Shown here one piece after another: positions 24,430-31,804 of a stretch of DNA of 64,000 nt (positions are counted from its first letter, which is position 1; every line of letters begins with the position of its first letter). The translations under genes and the position numbers were made by a program. The notes beneath the pieces are model-generated. The model did no database searches. It saw only the letters and a list, made by a program, of their open reading frames with translations, and was not told where the DNA came from. The stretch is from Achromobacter insuavis (GTDB lineage: Bacteria > Pseudomonadota > Gammaproteobacteria > Burkholderiales > Burkholderiaceae_B), in the NCBI RefSeq assembly GCF_902859645.1, contig NZ_CADIJR010000015.1, positions 33,447 to 97,446 of the forward strand. The letters are read 5' to 3'.

Positions 24430-24441
24430 AGGAGATTTGTC

Positions 24442-25377
24442 ATGGTTACGAAGACATTGATGGGCGCGGCCGGGCTGGCGGCGCTGGTGCTGGCCGGCGG
24501 CGCCCAGGCGGCCGACCTCCAGGTCCACCACCGCTTCGAACAGGTGGGCGACGTGAAGGTGTTCTACCGCGAGGCGGGCGCGCCCGATGCGCCGACGGTG
24601 CTGCTGCTGCACGGCTATGCCGCGTCGTCGTTCATGTATCGCAACCTGATTCCGATGCTGGCGGACAAGTACCACGTCGTCGCGCCCGACCTGCCGGGCT
24701 TCGGCTTCACCGAAGCGCCCGCCCGCGGCAAGTACGCCTACACGTTCGACCAGTTGGCCAGGACCATCGACCAGTTCACCCAGCAGCTGAAGCTGGACCG
24801 CTACGCCATCCAGGTCTTCGACTACGGCGCGCCGGTGGGCTGGCGCCTGGCGCTGGCGCATCCCGACCGCATCACCGCGATCATTTCGCAGAACGGCAAT
24901 GCGTACGAGGAAGGACTGGGACAGGGCTGGGCGCCGATCCAGCGCTATTGGAAGGAGCCGTCACAGGCCAATCGCGAGGCGCTGCGCGACTTCCCGACGC
25001 CGGCGTCGATCGAATGGCAGTACCTGGAAGGCGTGCCGGACAAGAGCCTGGTGGCGCCGGATGCGATCGCGCTTGAGAGCTATCTGGTGTCCCGGCCGGG
25101 CAACGCCGAGGTGCAGCTCGACCTGCTGCTGGACTATGCGTCGAACGTGGCAAAGTATCCGGCGTTCCAGGCGTATTTTCGCGAGCACCAGCCACCGCTA
25201 CTGGCGGTCTGGGGCAAGAACGATCCGTTCTTCCTGCCGGCCGGCGCCGAGGCGTGGAAGCGGGATATTCCGGGCGCGGACGTACGGCTCTATGACACGG
25301 GGCACCTGGCGCTGGAGACGCATGGGGTGGAGATCGGGGGGGTGATCCGGGAGTTTCTGGATCGGAATGTGAAGTGA
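24442..25377 (+). CDS. Exported alpha/beta hydrolase, dehalogenase/epoxide-hydrolase type
   Basis: A 311-residue protein with a signal peptide (cleavage near GGAQA|ADLQ), so it is probably periplasmic. The oxyanion motif LLHGYAASSF is followed by PDLPGFGFTEAP. The nucleophile position is Asp127 (VFDYGAPVG), typical of haloalkane dehalogenases and epoxide hydrolases rather than serine esterases. His288 (DTGHLALE) completes the triad, with an acid probably in GKNDPFF. AAGGAGA lies before the ATG. Its expression is probably set by the divergent CGNR regulator. Similar exported proteins are often annotated only as alpha/beta hydrolase. Confidence 0.9.
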   Translation: MVTKTLMGAAGLAALVLAGGAQAADLQVHHRFEQVGDVKVFYREAGAPDAPTVLLLHGYAASSFMYRNLIPMLADKYHVVAPDLPGFGFTEAPARGKYAYTFDQLARTIDQFTQQLKLDRYAIQVFDYGAPVGWRLALAHPDRITAIISQNGNAYEEGLGQGWAPIQRYWKEPSQANREALRDFPTPASIEWQYLEGVPDKSLVAPDAIALESYLVSRPGNAEVQLDLLLDYASNVAKYPAFQAYFREHQPPLLAVWGKNDPFFLPAGAEAWKRDIPGADVRLYDTGHLALETHGVEIGGVIREFLDRNVK

Positions 25378-25445
25378 TAATGAGATCGCGCATACGCGCG
25401 TGCACTACGGATAACTCCACCCGAAGGATTCGTCCTGTGTAAGAC

Positions 25446-25472
25446 AAACCGCCCATGCGGGCGGTTTTTCTT
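25446..25472 (+). terminator. Intrinsic terminator after the hydrolase gene
   Basis: AAACCGCCC (25446-25454) pairs with GGGCGGTTT (25459-25467) around ATGC and is followed by TTCTTT. It lies between the hydrolase gene and the convergent toxin-antitoxin genes and may serve both strands. Confidence 0.9.
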
Positions 25473-25492
25473 TGGCGAGGTTCCTCAGCCTG

Positions 25493-25870
25493 CTACGCAG
25501 CTTTGCGCATGTCTTCAGTGAGATGCATATCGATGTGGATATCAGCGAATGGGCATATCAACCCGCCCTCCACGTCTTGCTCCAGAAGCCCAAGATCGAC
25601 GAGAGCGCGCGCATCCTGGTGAACGCGCCTCACATCCCGGCCCAGGCGGCGGGCCAGCTCGCGCACGCCGACTCGACCTGCGCCCAACATCTCCCGCACC
25701 ATGTTCCACCTCAGCTCCGTCAACTGCCCGAAGAATGCCGCTGCGGATTCGAAATTCAGCCTTTCCCCCTGATACCCGCCGGACTGCGCCCCGGCGACGG
25801 CCCGCTTGCTGGCGCTGGTCAGAAAGGCACGCCAATCCTGATTGATAGTGATAGTCAGAGTTCGCTTCAT
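25493..25870 (-). CDS. tumA: TumA-type antitoxin, HVO_A0114-like winged-helix protein
   Basis: A 125-residue protein with a winged-helix DNA-binding core (LTELRWNMVREMLGAGRVGVRELARRLGRDVRRVHQDARALVDLGLLE) read as a MarR-like fold, preceded by a beta-strand start (MKRTLTITINQDW). It matches, from memory, the HVO_A0114 family that partners TumE toxins. It starts two bases after the toxin stop, so the two are translationally coupled. As the DNA-binding partner it probably binds the two palindromes upstream of the toxin gene and represses the pair. The ATG at 25870 is chosen over 25885 because AGG lies at the proper distance and the family starts here. Confidence 0.8.
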   Translation of the reverse strand: MKRTLTITINQDWRAFLTSASKRAVAGAQSGGYQGERLNFESAAAFFGQLTELRWNMVREMLGAGRVGVRELARRLGRDVRRVHQDARALVDLGLLEQDVEGGLICPFADIHIDMHLTEDMRKAA

Positions 25871-25872
25871 GT

Positions 25873-26154
25873 TCAGGTCCTCCATTTCGTGACCTCAGCG
25901 ACGAAGTCCTCCAGCAATTGCGCCACACCGCGAAATTCGTAGGGAAACTCTTCGTCTCCCTGGTGCATGTGGTCGCCCTTACCGCGCTCGTTATCGAAAC
26001 CAACGATCCGCTGCCCTCCACGGGCATACACCAACCGGTACTTGAACCCGTGTGAGGTCGGCGGAACTGGCTGTGGCACCTTCCAGATAACAATTTGCAT
26101 AATGCCGCCTTCGGCATCGACGCTTTTCTCGCTGAGAATCAGAGTAGCGTTCAT
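25873..26154 (-). CDS. tumE: TumE-type toxin (DUF6516-like)
   Basis: A 93-residue protein with MQIVIWKVPQPVPPTSHGFKYRLVY, GGQRIVGFDNERGKGDHMH and PYEFRGVAQLLEDFVAEV. The pattern of a conserved Tyr/Arg core, GFDNERGKGDH and an FRG-like segment matches the TumE family of type II toxins, which are thought to act on RNA. It is first in the operon, before its antitoxin. The ATG at 26152-26154 coincides with the start of one palindromic operator. A start at the internal MQIVIW would drop 18 residues and is also possible. Confidence 0.8.
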   Translation of the reverse strand: MNATLILSEKSVDAEGGIMQIVIWKVPQPVPPTSHGFKYRLVYARGGQRIVGFDNERGKGDHMHQGDEEFPYEFRGVAQLLEDFVAEVTKWRT

Positions 26155-26205
26155 GTTGTCAATCTTGCCAACAAAGAACGAGTGTTGTCAAGATTGACAA
26201 CACTC
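26154..26205. promoter_or_regulatory. Two palindromic operators of the tumE-tumA operon
   Basis: Operator 1 (26180-26205) is a perfect 11+4+11 repeat, GAGTGTTGTCA and TGACAACACTC around AGAT. Operator 2 (26154-26173) is TGTTGTCA and TGCCAACA around ATCT, one mismatch. The centres are 29 bases apart. Operator 2 touches the toxin start codon and both cover the likely promoter. This arrangement fits autorepression by the antitoxin or the complex. Confidence 0.8.
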
Positions 26206-26357
26206 TAAATGAAGTACTGAGCCAGGCCCCGTCCCGCAAGAATTGGCGGGCGTTGCGACAATGAGGGATCCGAGCTGCTGTGTCAGCACAAGACGCGCAA
26301 AAGCGGATGCATTCACGCCTCAGGAGGTCGGGGAGCCCCGGCCTCCTGAGACTTTTA
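26206..26357 (+). ncRNA. Candidate small RNA ending in a strong terminator
   Basis: A 15-bp stem with one G-T pair (26319-26333 with 26336-26350; the actual loop is probably GAGC) is followed by ACTTTTAT on the plus strand. No plus-strand gene lies upstream, because the toxin-antitoxin genes run the other way. TTGACA at 26194-26199 within operator 1 and TACTGA at 26215-26220 (15-base spacer) form a weak promoter for a transcript of about 130 bases. The terminator hairpin is seen; the RNA is inference. Confidence 0.4.
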
Positions 26358-26571
26358 TCCTGCTTGTTTCTGAATCGCCGACTATTGGCCGGGTTCGTAT
26401 CCACCGGCTAGCTCTCGGTGACACGCTGCGTGTCTTGCCAGCATCAACAGAGTTTGGCTTGACCACGGGATTGGACTGGTAGGCGCCTGCGGTGCAGGCC
26501 CTTCGCGCAATGAAAAAAGGCACTCCGCTTTCGCGTAAGTGCCTTTTCCATGCCGTTTCCAGCGAATTCTT
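26358..26571. other. Short gene-free stretch before tRNA-His
   Basis: About 215 bases between the candidate terminator and the tRNA gene (downstream of the tRNA on its own strand). I see no gene, and no clear terminator for the tRNA. AAAAAAGGCACTCCGCTTTCGCG...AAGTGCCTTTT (26513-26547) could fold as an AAAAGGCACT/AAGTGCCTTTT hairpin and end tRNA transcription. Confidence 0.4.
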
Positions 26572-26647
26572 TGGGGTGGCTGATGGGACTCGAACCCACG
26601 ACAACTGGAATCACAATCCAGGACTCTACCAACTGAGCTACAGCCAC
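26572..26647 (-). tRNA. tRNA-His (GTG anticodon)
   Basis: On the minus strand the sequence folds as a complete cloverleaf. The acceptor arms are GTGGCTG and CAGCCAC with discriminator C and encoded CCA, the D arm is in TAGCTCAGTTGGTAGAG, the anticodon loop is TTGTGAT and the T arm is GTGGGTTCGAGTCCCAT. The anticodon GTG reads His codons. The base 5' of the acceptor stem (minus-strand G, 26648) supplies the extra G-1 that pairs with C73, diagnostic of tRNA-His. Confidence 0.97.
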
Positions 26648-26865
26648 CACTGGGGTGTTTCTCTTTGCCGCCGGGCCCGTTGTTTCGTGCCCAACCGCGA
26701 AGAGGCCGAACTATAGCACGATTTTTCGGGCTGTGTAAAACAGTCCGCCCCCAGCCAGCGATCCGCCCTCCCGGCAGCCCGCCCCGGCCGGACTTGCCAC
26801 CCGCGCCGGCCTTGCTATCCTTGGCGCTCGGATCATTCTCTGGAGGCCCGCGCCGCGCCGTTGCC

Positions 26866-28323
26866 ATGGATCGCATACACCAACTACTGATTGATTACTG
26901 GCCCCACATGGTGTTCACCATCAGCGTGGTGGCGGGCGCGGGCGCGGCGGTGCATGCGGCCATGACCAAGCAGGATGTGCGGTCGGCCATCGGCTGGGTG
27001 GGGCTGGCGCTGTTTTCGCCGTTGTTCGGGGCGCTGGCCTATTTCGTGGCGGGGATCAACCGGATCCGCAAGACGCGGCTGTCGCAGCAGCGCGACGAGG
27101 CGATGCTGGTGGATGCGGCGCTGGTGGAGACGCCGAGCGTGGACGTGGCGCCGATCTCGGGGCCGCAGTTCGCGTCGCTGAAGGTGCTGGGCGACCGGGT
27201 CAGCCGCTTCCGGCTGCTGGGCGGCAACGCGGTGCGGCCGCTGGCCGGCGGCGACGAGACCTATCCGGCGATGCTGCAGGCGATCCGCGAGGCGCGGCAC
27301 GCGGTGGCGATGCAGAGCTATATCTTCGACAACGACGCGATCGGGCGCGAGATGGCGCAGGCGCTGATCGAGGCGCACGGGCGCGGGGTGCAGGTGCGGG
27401 TGCTGATCGACGCGATCGGGGCCAAGTATTCGCGGCCGCCGATCGTGCGGATGCTGGCGCGCGGCGGGGTGCCGGTGGCGCGCTTCATGACCAATCCGCT
27501 GGGGGTGCTGCGCATGCCGTACGCCAACCTGCGCAGCCACCGCAAGGTGCTGGTGGTGGACGGGCGCGTCGGGTTCACCGGCGGGATGAACGTGCGGGCG
27601 GCGTTCGTGACGGCGCTGTCGGGCCCGGCGACCAATGTCGATACGCATTTCCGGGTGGAAGGACCGATCGTGACGCAGCTGATGTCGGTGTTCGCGCACG
27701 ATTGGAATTTCACGACGCATGAGTCGCTGCCGGCGCAGCCGTGGTTCGATCCGCAGGCGCAGCCGCCGCATGGGGCGGTGCCGATGCGCTGCGTGCCGTC
27801 GGGGCCGGACCGCGCCCTGGGCAGCGCGCACAGCATCCTGCTGGGCGCGCTGGCGGTGGCGCAGCGGCATGTGCGGATCCAGTCGCCCTACTTCCTGCCG
27901 GACCAGCCGCTGATCGGCGCGCTGGCGACGGCGGCGCGGCGCGGGGTGGTGGTGGATATCGTGATTCCGGGCAAGAACAACCTGCGGCTGGTCGACTATG
28001 CCATGACGGCGCAGCTGGACCAGGTGGTGCGCACGGGCTGCCGGGTGTGGCGCTCGCAAGGGGCGTTCGACCACTCGAAGCTGATGACGGTGGACGACGG
28101 CTGGGCCTATGTGGGATCGTCGAACCTGGATCCGCGCAGCCTGCGGCTCAATTTCGAGCTGGATACCGAGATCTACGACGTGGACGTGGCGCGCTGGGTG
28201 GGCGCCCGGATCGACGCGCAGGTGGCCGGGGCGCGCCGCCAGACGCTGGAGGAGCTGCTGCAGGCGCCGTTCGCCAAGCGGCTTCGCAACAAGGTGATCT
28301 GGCTGGCGACGCCGTATCTGTAG
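26866..28323 (+). CDS. cls: Cardiolipin synthase (phospholipase D family)
   Basis: A 485-residue membrane enzyme that condenses two phosphatidylglycerol molecules to cardiolipin and glycerol. It has two N-terminal transmembrane helices (about 10-32 and 40-62), then two HKD motifs: HRKVLVVDG with His225, followed by GFTGGMN, and HSKLMTVDD with His403, followed by YVGSSNLDPRS. Length and motif spacing match bacterial ClsA-type enzymes. The ATG at 26866 has GGAGG about 20 bases upstream, longer than ideal. The gene stands alone, transcribed away from tRNA-His. Confidence 0.92.
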   Translation: MDRIHQLLIDYWPHMVFTISVVAGAGAAVHAAMTKQDVRSAIGWVGLALFSPLFGALAYFVAGINRIRKTRLSQQRDEAMLVDAALVETPSVDVAPISGPQFASLKVLGDRVSRFRLLGGNAVRPLAGGDETYPAMLQAIREARHAVAMQSYIFDNDAIGREMAQALIEAHGRGVQVRVLIDAIGAKYSRPPIVRMLARGGVPVARFMTNPLGVLRMPYANLRSHRKVLVVDGRVGFTGGMNVRAAFVTALSGPATNVDTHFRVEGPIVTQLMSVFAHDWNFTTHESLPAQPWFDPQAQPPHGAVPMRCVPSGPDRALGSAHSILLGALAVAQRHVRIQSPYFLPDQPLIGALATAARRGVVVDIVIPGKNNLRLVDYAMTAQLDQVVRTGCRVWRSQGAFDHSKLMTVDDGWAYVGSSNLDPRSLRLNFELDTEIYDVDVARWVGARIDAQVAGARRQTLEELLQAPFAKRLRNKVIWLATPYL

Positions 28324-28350
28324 GCCGATGCCAGGCACAGGGCCGGCCGT

Positions 28351-28779
28351 TCAGCCGTCCGAGGTCGGCACCGCCGCCTGGCGCACGGCGAAGACGGCGC
28401 TGGCCTTGAGCACCAGGCGTTCGTCCACTTTCAGGTGGCAGGTGGCGTAGATCAGGCGCTTGCCGCGCTTGTCGATGGTGACGTGGGCTTCGAGCCAGTC
28501 GCCGGGCATGACGGCGTTGAGGTATTCGACCGACATCTGCGCGGTGACGACCGAGGCCTGGCACTGGTGGGCGATGACGAAGCCGAGGGCGCTGTCGGCC
28601 AGGGTGGCGAGCAGGCCGCCATGGGCCATGCCGTGCATGTTGCCGTGGGCCGGGCCGATGCGCATGGCCAGCACGTCGTCGGCGTCGCGCCGGTAGAAGC
28701 CGCCCAGGTCCGCCAGGTGGCGCATGAATTGGCTGCTGGGAAGCCAGGGCGCGAAGCCGGCGGGAATGGTGTCTGTCAT
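28351..28779 (-). CDS. PaaI-like hotdog thioesterase
   Basis: A 142-residue hotdog-fold protein, probably hydrolysing an acyl-CoA or aryl-CoA thioester. The family motif HGGLLATLADSALGF follows GNMHGMA, and the beta-sheet strands TAQMSVEYLNAVMPGDWLEAHV and RLIYATCHLKV are typical of the PaaI/YbgC group. No membrane segment is present. It converges on the cardiolipin synthase gene, 27 bases apart, with no operon partner, so the substrate cannot be inferred from context. Confidence 0.88.
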   Translation of the reverse strand: MTDTIPAGFAPWLPSSQFMRHLADLGGFYRRDADDVLAMRIGPAHGNMHGMAHGGLLATLADSALGFVIAHQCQASVVTAQMSVEYLNAVMPGDWLEAHVTIDKRGKRLIYATCHLKVDERLVLKASAVFAVRQAAVPTSDG

Positions 28780-28950
28780 GGCGAGGGGGAAGGTGCGCTG
28801 CGCAATGCCCCACGGTAGCGCAAACCGCCGCGCGCGCGCCAGCGCCGGCGCGGGGCGACCGGTGAGCGGACAATATCTGGCGCAACTGGCGCCGGCGTCG
28901 CGCCGGCGCTACAGTCTGCCCATGCAATTGCCCGTTTCTTCACCGCCCGC

Positions 28951-29856
28951 ATGAACCGCATCAAGACCTACGGCATGGCCGAGCGCGCGGATTATTTCGA
29001 TTTCGATATCCGCGCGCAACAGGTGCGCGAGCCGCTGGAACAGCCGCACCGGCACGAGTATTTCCAGATCCAGGTGAACCTGGAGGGCGACACGCGCCAG
29101 ACCATCAGCGGCACCACGCGGCCGTTTCCGCGCGGCGGGATGAGTTTCGTGCTGCCGTACCGGGTGCACCTGGTGCCGCATCCGCCGGGCGCGCGCTACA
29201 TCATCATCAATTTCGCGCAGCGTTTCCTGTGGCCGGAGCTGGCGGTGGATCCGCTGGACCTGGAGGACGTGCCGATGACGCAGGCGCCGGCGCTGGCGCC
29301 GTTCCTGTTCCAGGAGTATCTGGATTTCGCGCTGGACGCGGACGGGCTGGCCGAGGCCGAGGCGCTGATCGCGCGCCTGATGGACGAGAACCGGCGCCGC
29401 GGGTTCGGTTCGTCCACGACCATACGCGGCCTGCTGCTGCAGCTGATCGGGCTGGCCTGCGGGCGCTACGAGACCGACCTGCTGCATCTGGCGCGGCACC
29501 ATGCGGGCAGCAGCCGGCGCGAGAGCGTGCGGCGGGTGCTGGCGCACATCGGCGCGCACCTGGCCGAGAACCTGACGCTGAACGACGCGGCGGCGGCGGC
29601 GTTCCTGTCGCCCAATTACCTGGCGCACCTGCTGAAGAAGGAAACCGGCAAGACCTTCACCGAGCTGGTGGCCGAGCGCCGCATGGCGCTGGCGCGCGAC
29701 CTGCTGGCGCATACGGCGCGCACGGTGGCGCAGGTGGCGCATGCGGCGGGGTTCGCCGACGAGGCGTATTTCTCGCGCCGCTTCCGCCAGCTGGAAGGGG
29801 TCAGTCCGACCGGCTACCGCGAGCGCCTGCGCGGCGGCGAGGCCGAGGCGCGTTGA
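28951..29856 (+). CDS. AraC-family transcriptional regulator
   Basis: A 301-residue regulator with an N-terminal cupin-like sensing domain (PHRHEYFQIQVNLEGD, RGGMSFVLPYRVHLVPHPPGA) and two C-terminal helix-turn-helix units (LNDAAAAAFLSPNYLAHLLKKETG and VAQVAHAAGFADEAYFSRRFRQLEGVSPTGYRE split by a linker). The His-rich HRHEYF pattern may hold a metal or ligand. It lies 142 bases before, and in the same direction as, the fumarylacetoacetate-hydrolase-family and dehydrogenase genes, which it may activate. Confidence 0.9.
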   Translation: MNRIKTYGMAERADYFDFDIRAQQVREPLEQPHRHEYFQIQVNLEGDTRQTISGTTRPFPRGGMSFVLPYRVHLVPHPPGARYIIINFAQRFLWPELAVDPLDLEDVPMTQAPALAPFLFQEYLDFALDADGLAEAEALIARLMDENRRRGFGSSTTIRGLLLQLIGLACGRYETDLLHLARHHAGSSRRESVRRVLAHIGAHLAENLTLNDAAAAAFLSPNYLAHLLKKETGKTFTELVAERRMALARDLLAHTARTVAQVAHAAGFADEAYFSRRFRQLEGVSPTGYRERLRGGEAEAR

Positions 29857-29998
29857 GGGACGAGGCGGGGCCAAGGTCGCCACAGGACGCGCGGCGAAAT
29901 GCGCGGAATCGTCCACGGATTGCGTAATCGTCTCCAGGCGGGGCGGGCGGGGCCGACCTAAGCTGGCGGCAACCCTCGCAACCTTCAGGAGACCCGCG

Positions 29999-30706
29999 AT
30001 GACCCAAGCCGTCCAGACCCCGTTTACCGTGGCCCAGACCACCGTGCCGATCGCCGGCAGCGACCTGCGCTTTCCGGTGCGCCGCATCTATTGCATCGGA
30101 CGCAACTACGCGGCCCACGCCATCGAGATGGGATCGGACCCGAGCCGCGAGCCGCCGTTCTTCTTCCAGAAGCCGACGGACGCGATCCAGGTGGTGCCGC
30201 CGGGCACGGTGACCGACCATCCGTACCCGCCGCTGACCCAGAACTACCACTACGAGGTGGAGCTGGTGGCGGCGCTGTCCAAGGGCGGCCGCGACCTTCC
30301 TCTGGACAAGGCGCTGGACTGCGTCTACGGCTACGCGCTGGGCCTGGACATGACGCGGCGCGACCTGCAGCGCGGCATGGGCGACCAGAAGAAGCCGTGG
30401 GAGATCGGCAAGAGCTTCGACCACGCGGCGCCGATCGGCCCGATCCATCCGGTGGCCCAGACCGGCCACTACAAGGAAGGCGACATCTGGCTGGCGGTCA
30501 ACGGCGAACGCAAGCAGCAGGCCACGCTGTCGCACATGATCTGGTCGGTGGCCGAGCAGATCTCGCGGCTGTCGCAGGCGTTCGAGCTGTTCCCGGGCGA
30601 TCTGATCTATTCGGGCACGCCGGAAAACGTCGGCCCGGTGGTGCGCGGCGATGTGATCGTGGCGCACGTGGACGGCCTGCCCGAACTGAGCATCCGCATC
30701 GTGTGA
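29999..30706 (+). CDS. Fumarylacetoacetate hydrolase family protein
   Basis: A 235-residue soluble enzyme of the FAH family (hydrolases, decarboxylases and isomerases acting on 2-oxo or beta-diketo acids). Motifs include YCIGRNYAAHAIEMGSD, PPFFFQKPTDAI, YHYEVELVAAL (metal-binding Glu pair) and GYALGLDMTRRDLQ (metal-binding Asp), then DLIYSGTPENVGPV. Similar Bordetella/Burkholderia proteins are annotated as fumarylpyruvate hydrolase, which would fit the gentisate pathway, but no dioxygenase gene is nearby. AGGAGA precedes the ATG. It is followed 206 bases later by a dehydrogenase. Confidence 0.9.
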   Translation: MTQAVQTPFTVAQTTVPIAGSDLRFPVRRIYCIGRNYAAHAIEMGSDPSREPPFFFQKPTDAIQVVPPGTVTDHPYPPLTQNYHYEVELVAALSKGGRDLPLDKALDCVYGYALGLDMTRRDLQRGMGDQKKPWEIGKSFDHAAPIGPIHPVAQTGHYKEGDIWLAVNGERKQQATLSHMIWSVAEQISRLSQAFELFPGDLIYSGTPENVGPVVRGDVIVAHVDGLPELSIRIV

Positions 30707-30912
30707 TGCGCGGCACAGGCTGGCCCTGCCGCCCTCCCCGGCGCCAGCCTGGTCTTGGCGCCTCGCCGCCCGGCATGCGGCGAGGCGCGGCAAGGCCGTC
30801 CGACAATGGCCGCGGCGCCGCGCCCCACGACGGTGCGGCGGCCGGATCCTCGCGGATCTGAGAGTAAGATTTATGCCATAACAAACAGCCCGTGTGGCAG
30901 GAGCAGTGGAAG

Positions 30913-31785
30913 ATGGCAAAAATCGGTATGGTGGGCATCGGCCTGATGGGCCATGGCATCGCAAGCAATCTGGTCAAGCACGGTCACACGCTGACGGTGC
31001 TGGAACATCCGGGCAACCAGCCGCTGGACGCCCTGAAGGCGGCGGGCGCCACCAGCTGCGCCGACGGCGCGACGCTGGCGGCGCAGTCGGACGTGATCAT
31101 CCTGTGCGTCACGGGCAGTCCGCAGGTCGAGGCGGTGCTGCTGTCGCCGGCCGGCGTGCTGGAAGGCCTGCGCCCGGGCACGGTGATCATCGACTGCTCG
31201 ACGGCGATCCCCTCCTCCACCGTCAAGGTGGCCGAGGCCGTCACCGAGAAGGGCGGCCGTTTCCTCGACGCCCCCATGACGCGCACGCCGAAGGAAGCCG
31301 CCGAGGGCCGCCTGAACCTGCTGGTGGGCGGCGACGCCGCGCTGTTCGAGGAATGCCGGCCGATCCTGGCGTGCTTTGCCGAGAACATCGCGCACGCCGG
31401 CCCGGTGGGCGCGGGCCACCGCATGAAGCTGCTGCACAACTACGTGTCGCTGGGCGCGATCGCGCTGCTGTCGGAAGCGGCCGCTTGCGCGCTGCGCGCC
31501 GACATCGATCCGGCGGTGTTCGCCGAGGTGCTGACCAAGGGCGGCGGCGGCGGCGTGGCGCTGGAGCGCCTCAAGCCCTACCTGCTGGAACAGGATCCGT
31601 CGTCGCTGCGCTTCTTCATGTCGAACGCGCAAAAGGACCTGTCCTACTACAACACGATGGCCGCCGAGACCGGCGCGGTGCGCGAGATCGGCGCCGCCGT
31701 GCTGCACACCTATGACCAGGCGGTCAGCCAGGGCGGCGGCGAACGCTACGTGCCCGAGCTGGTCTCGCTGCTGAAGGACCGCTGA
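30913..31785 (+). CDS. Beta-hydroxyacid dehydrogenase (3-hydroxyisobutyrate / tartronate semialdehyde type)
   Basis: A 290-residue NAD(P)-dependent dehydrogenase. The N-terminal Rossmann motif GIGLMGHGIASNL is followed by the substrate-binding signature FLDAPMTRTPKEAAEGRLNLLVGG and the catalytic Lys in GHRMKLLHNY. In the family this Lys sits in KxxxN; here the following residues are LLHN, so Asn is kept. Members oxidise 3-hydroxyisobutyrate or reduce tartronate or succinate semialdehyde. The ATG at 30913 fits the family better than the one at 30892. It lies between the FAH-family gene and a convergent MFS gene and may belong to the same catabolic set. Confidence 0.9.
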   Translation: MAKIGMVGIGLMGHGIASNLVKHGHTLTVLEHPGNQPLDALKAAGATSCADGATLAAQSDVIILCVTGSPQVEAVLLSPAGVLEGLRPGTVIIDCSTAIPSSTVKVAEAVTEKGGRFLDAPMTRTPKEAAEGRLNLLVGGDAALFEECRPILACFAENIAHAGPVGAGHRMKLLHNYVSLGAIALLSEAAACALRADIDPAVFAEVLTKGGGGGVALERLKPYLLEQDPSSLRFFMSNAQKDLSYYNTMAAETGAVREIGAAVLHTYDQAVSQGGGERYVPELVSLLKDR

Positions 31786-31804
31786 GCGTGATGGCGGCGC
31801 GGGT

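Noticed and set aside
25381-25440. Cloverleaf-like sequence after the hydrolase gene
   Set aside because: No consistent acceptor stem or T-loop; only the following terminator hairpin is solid.
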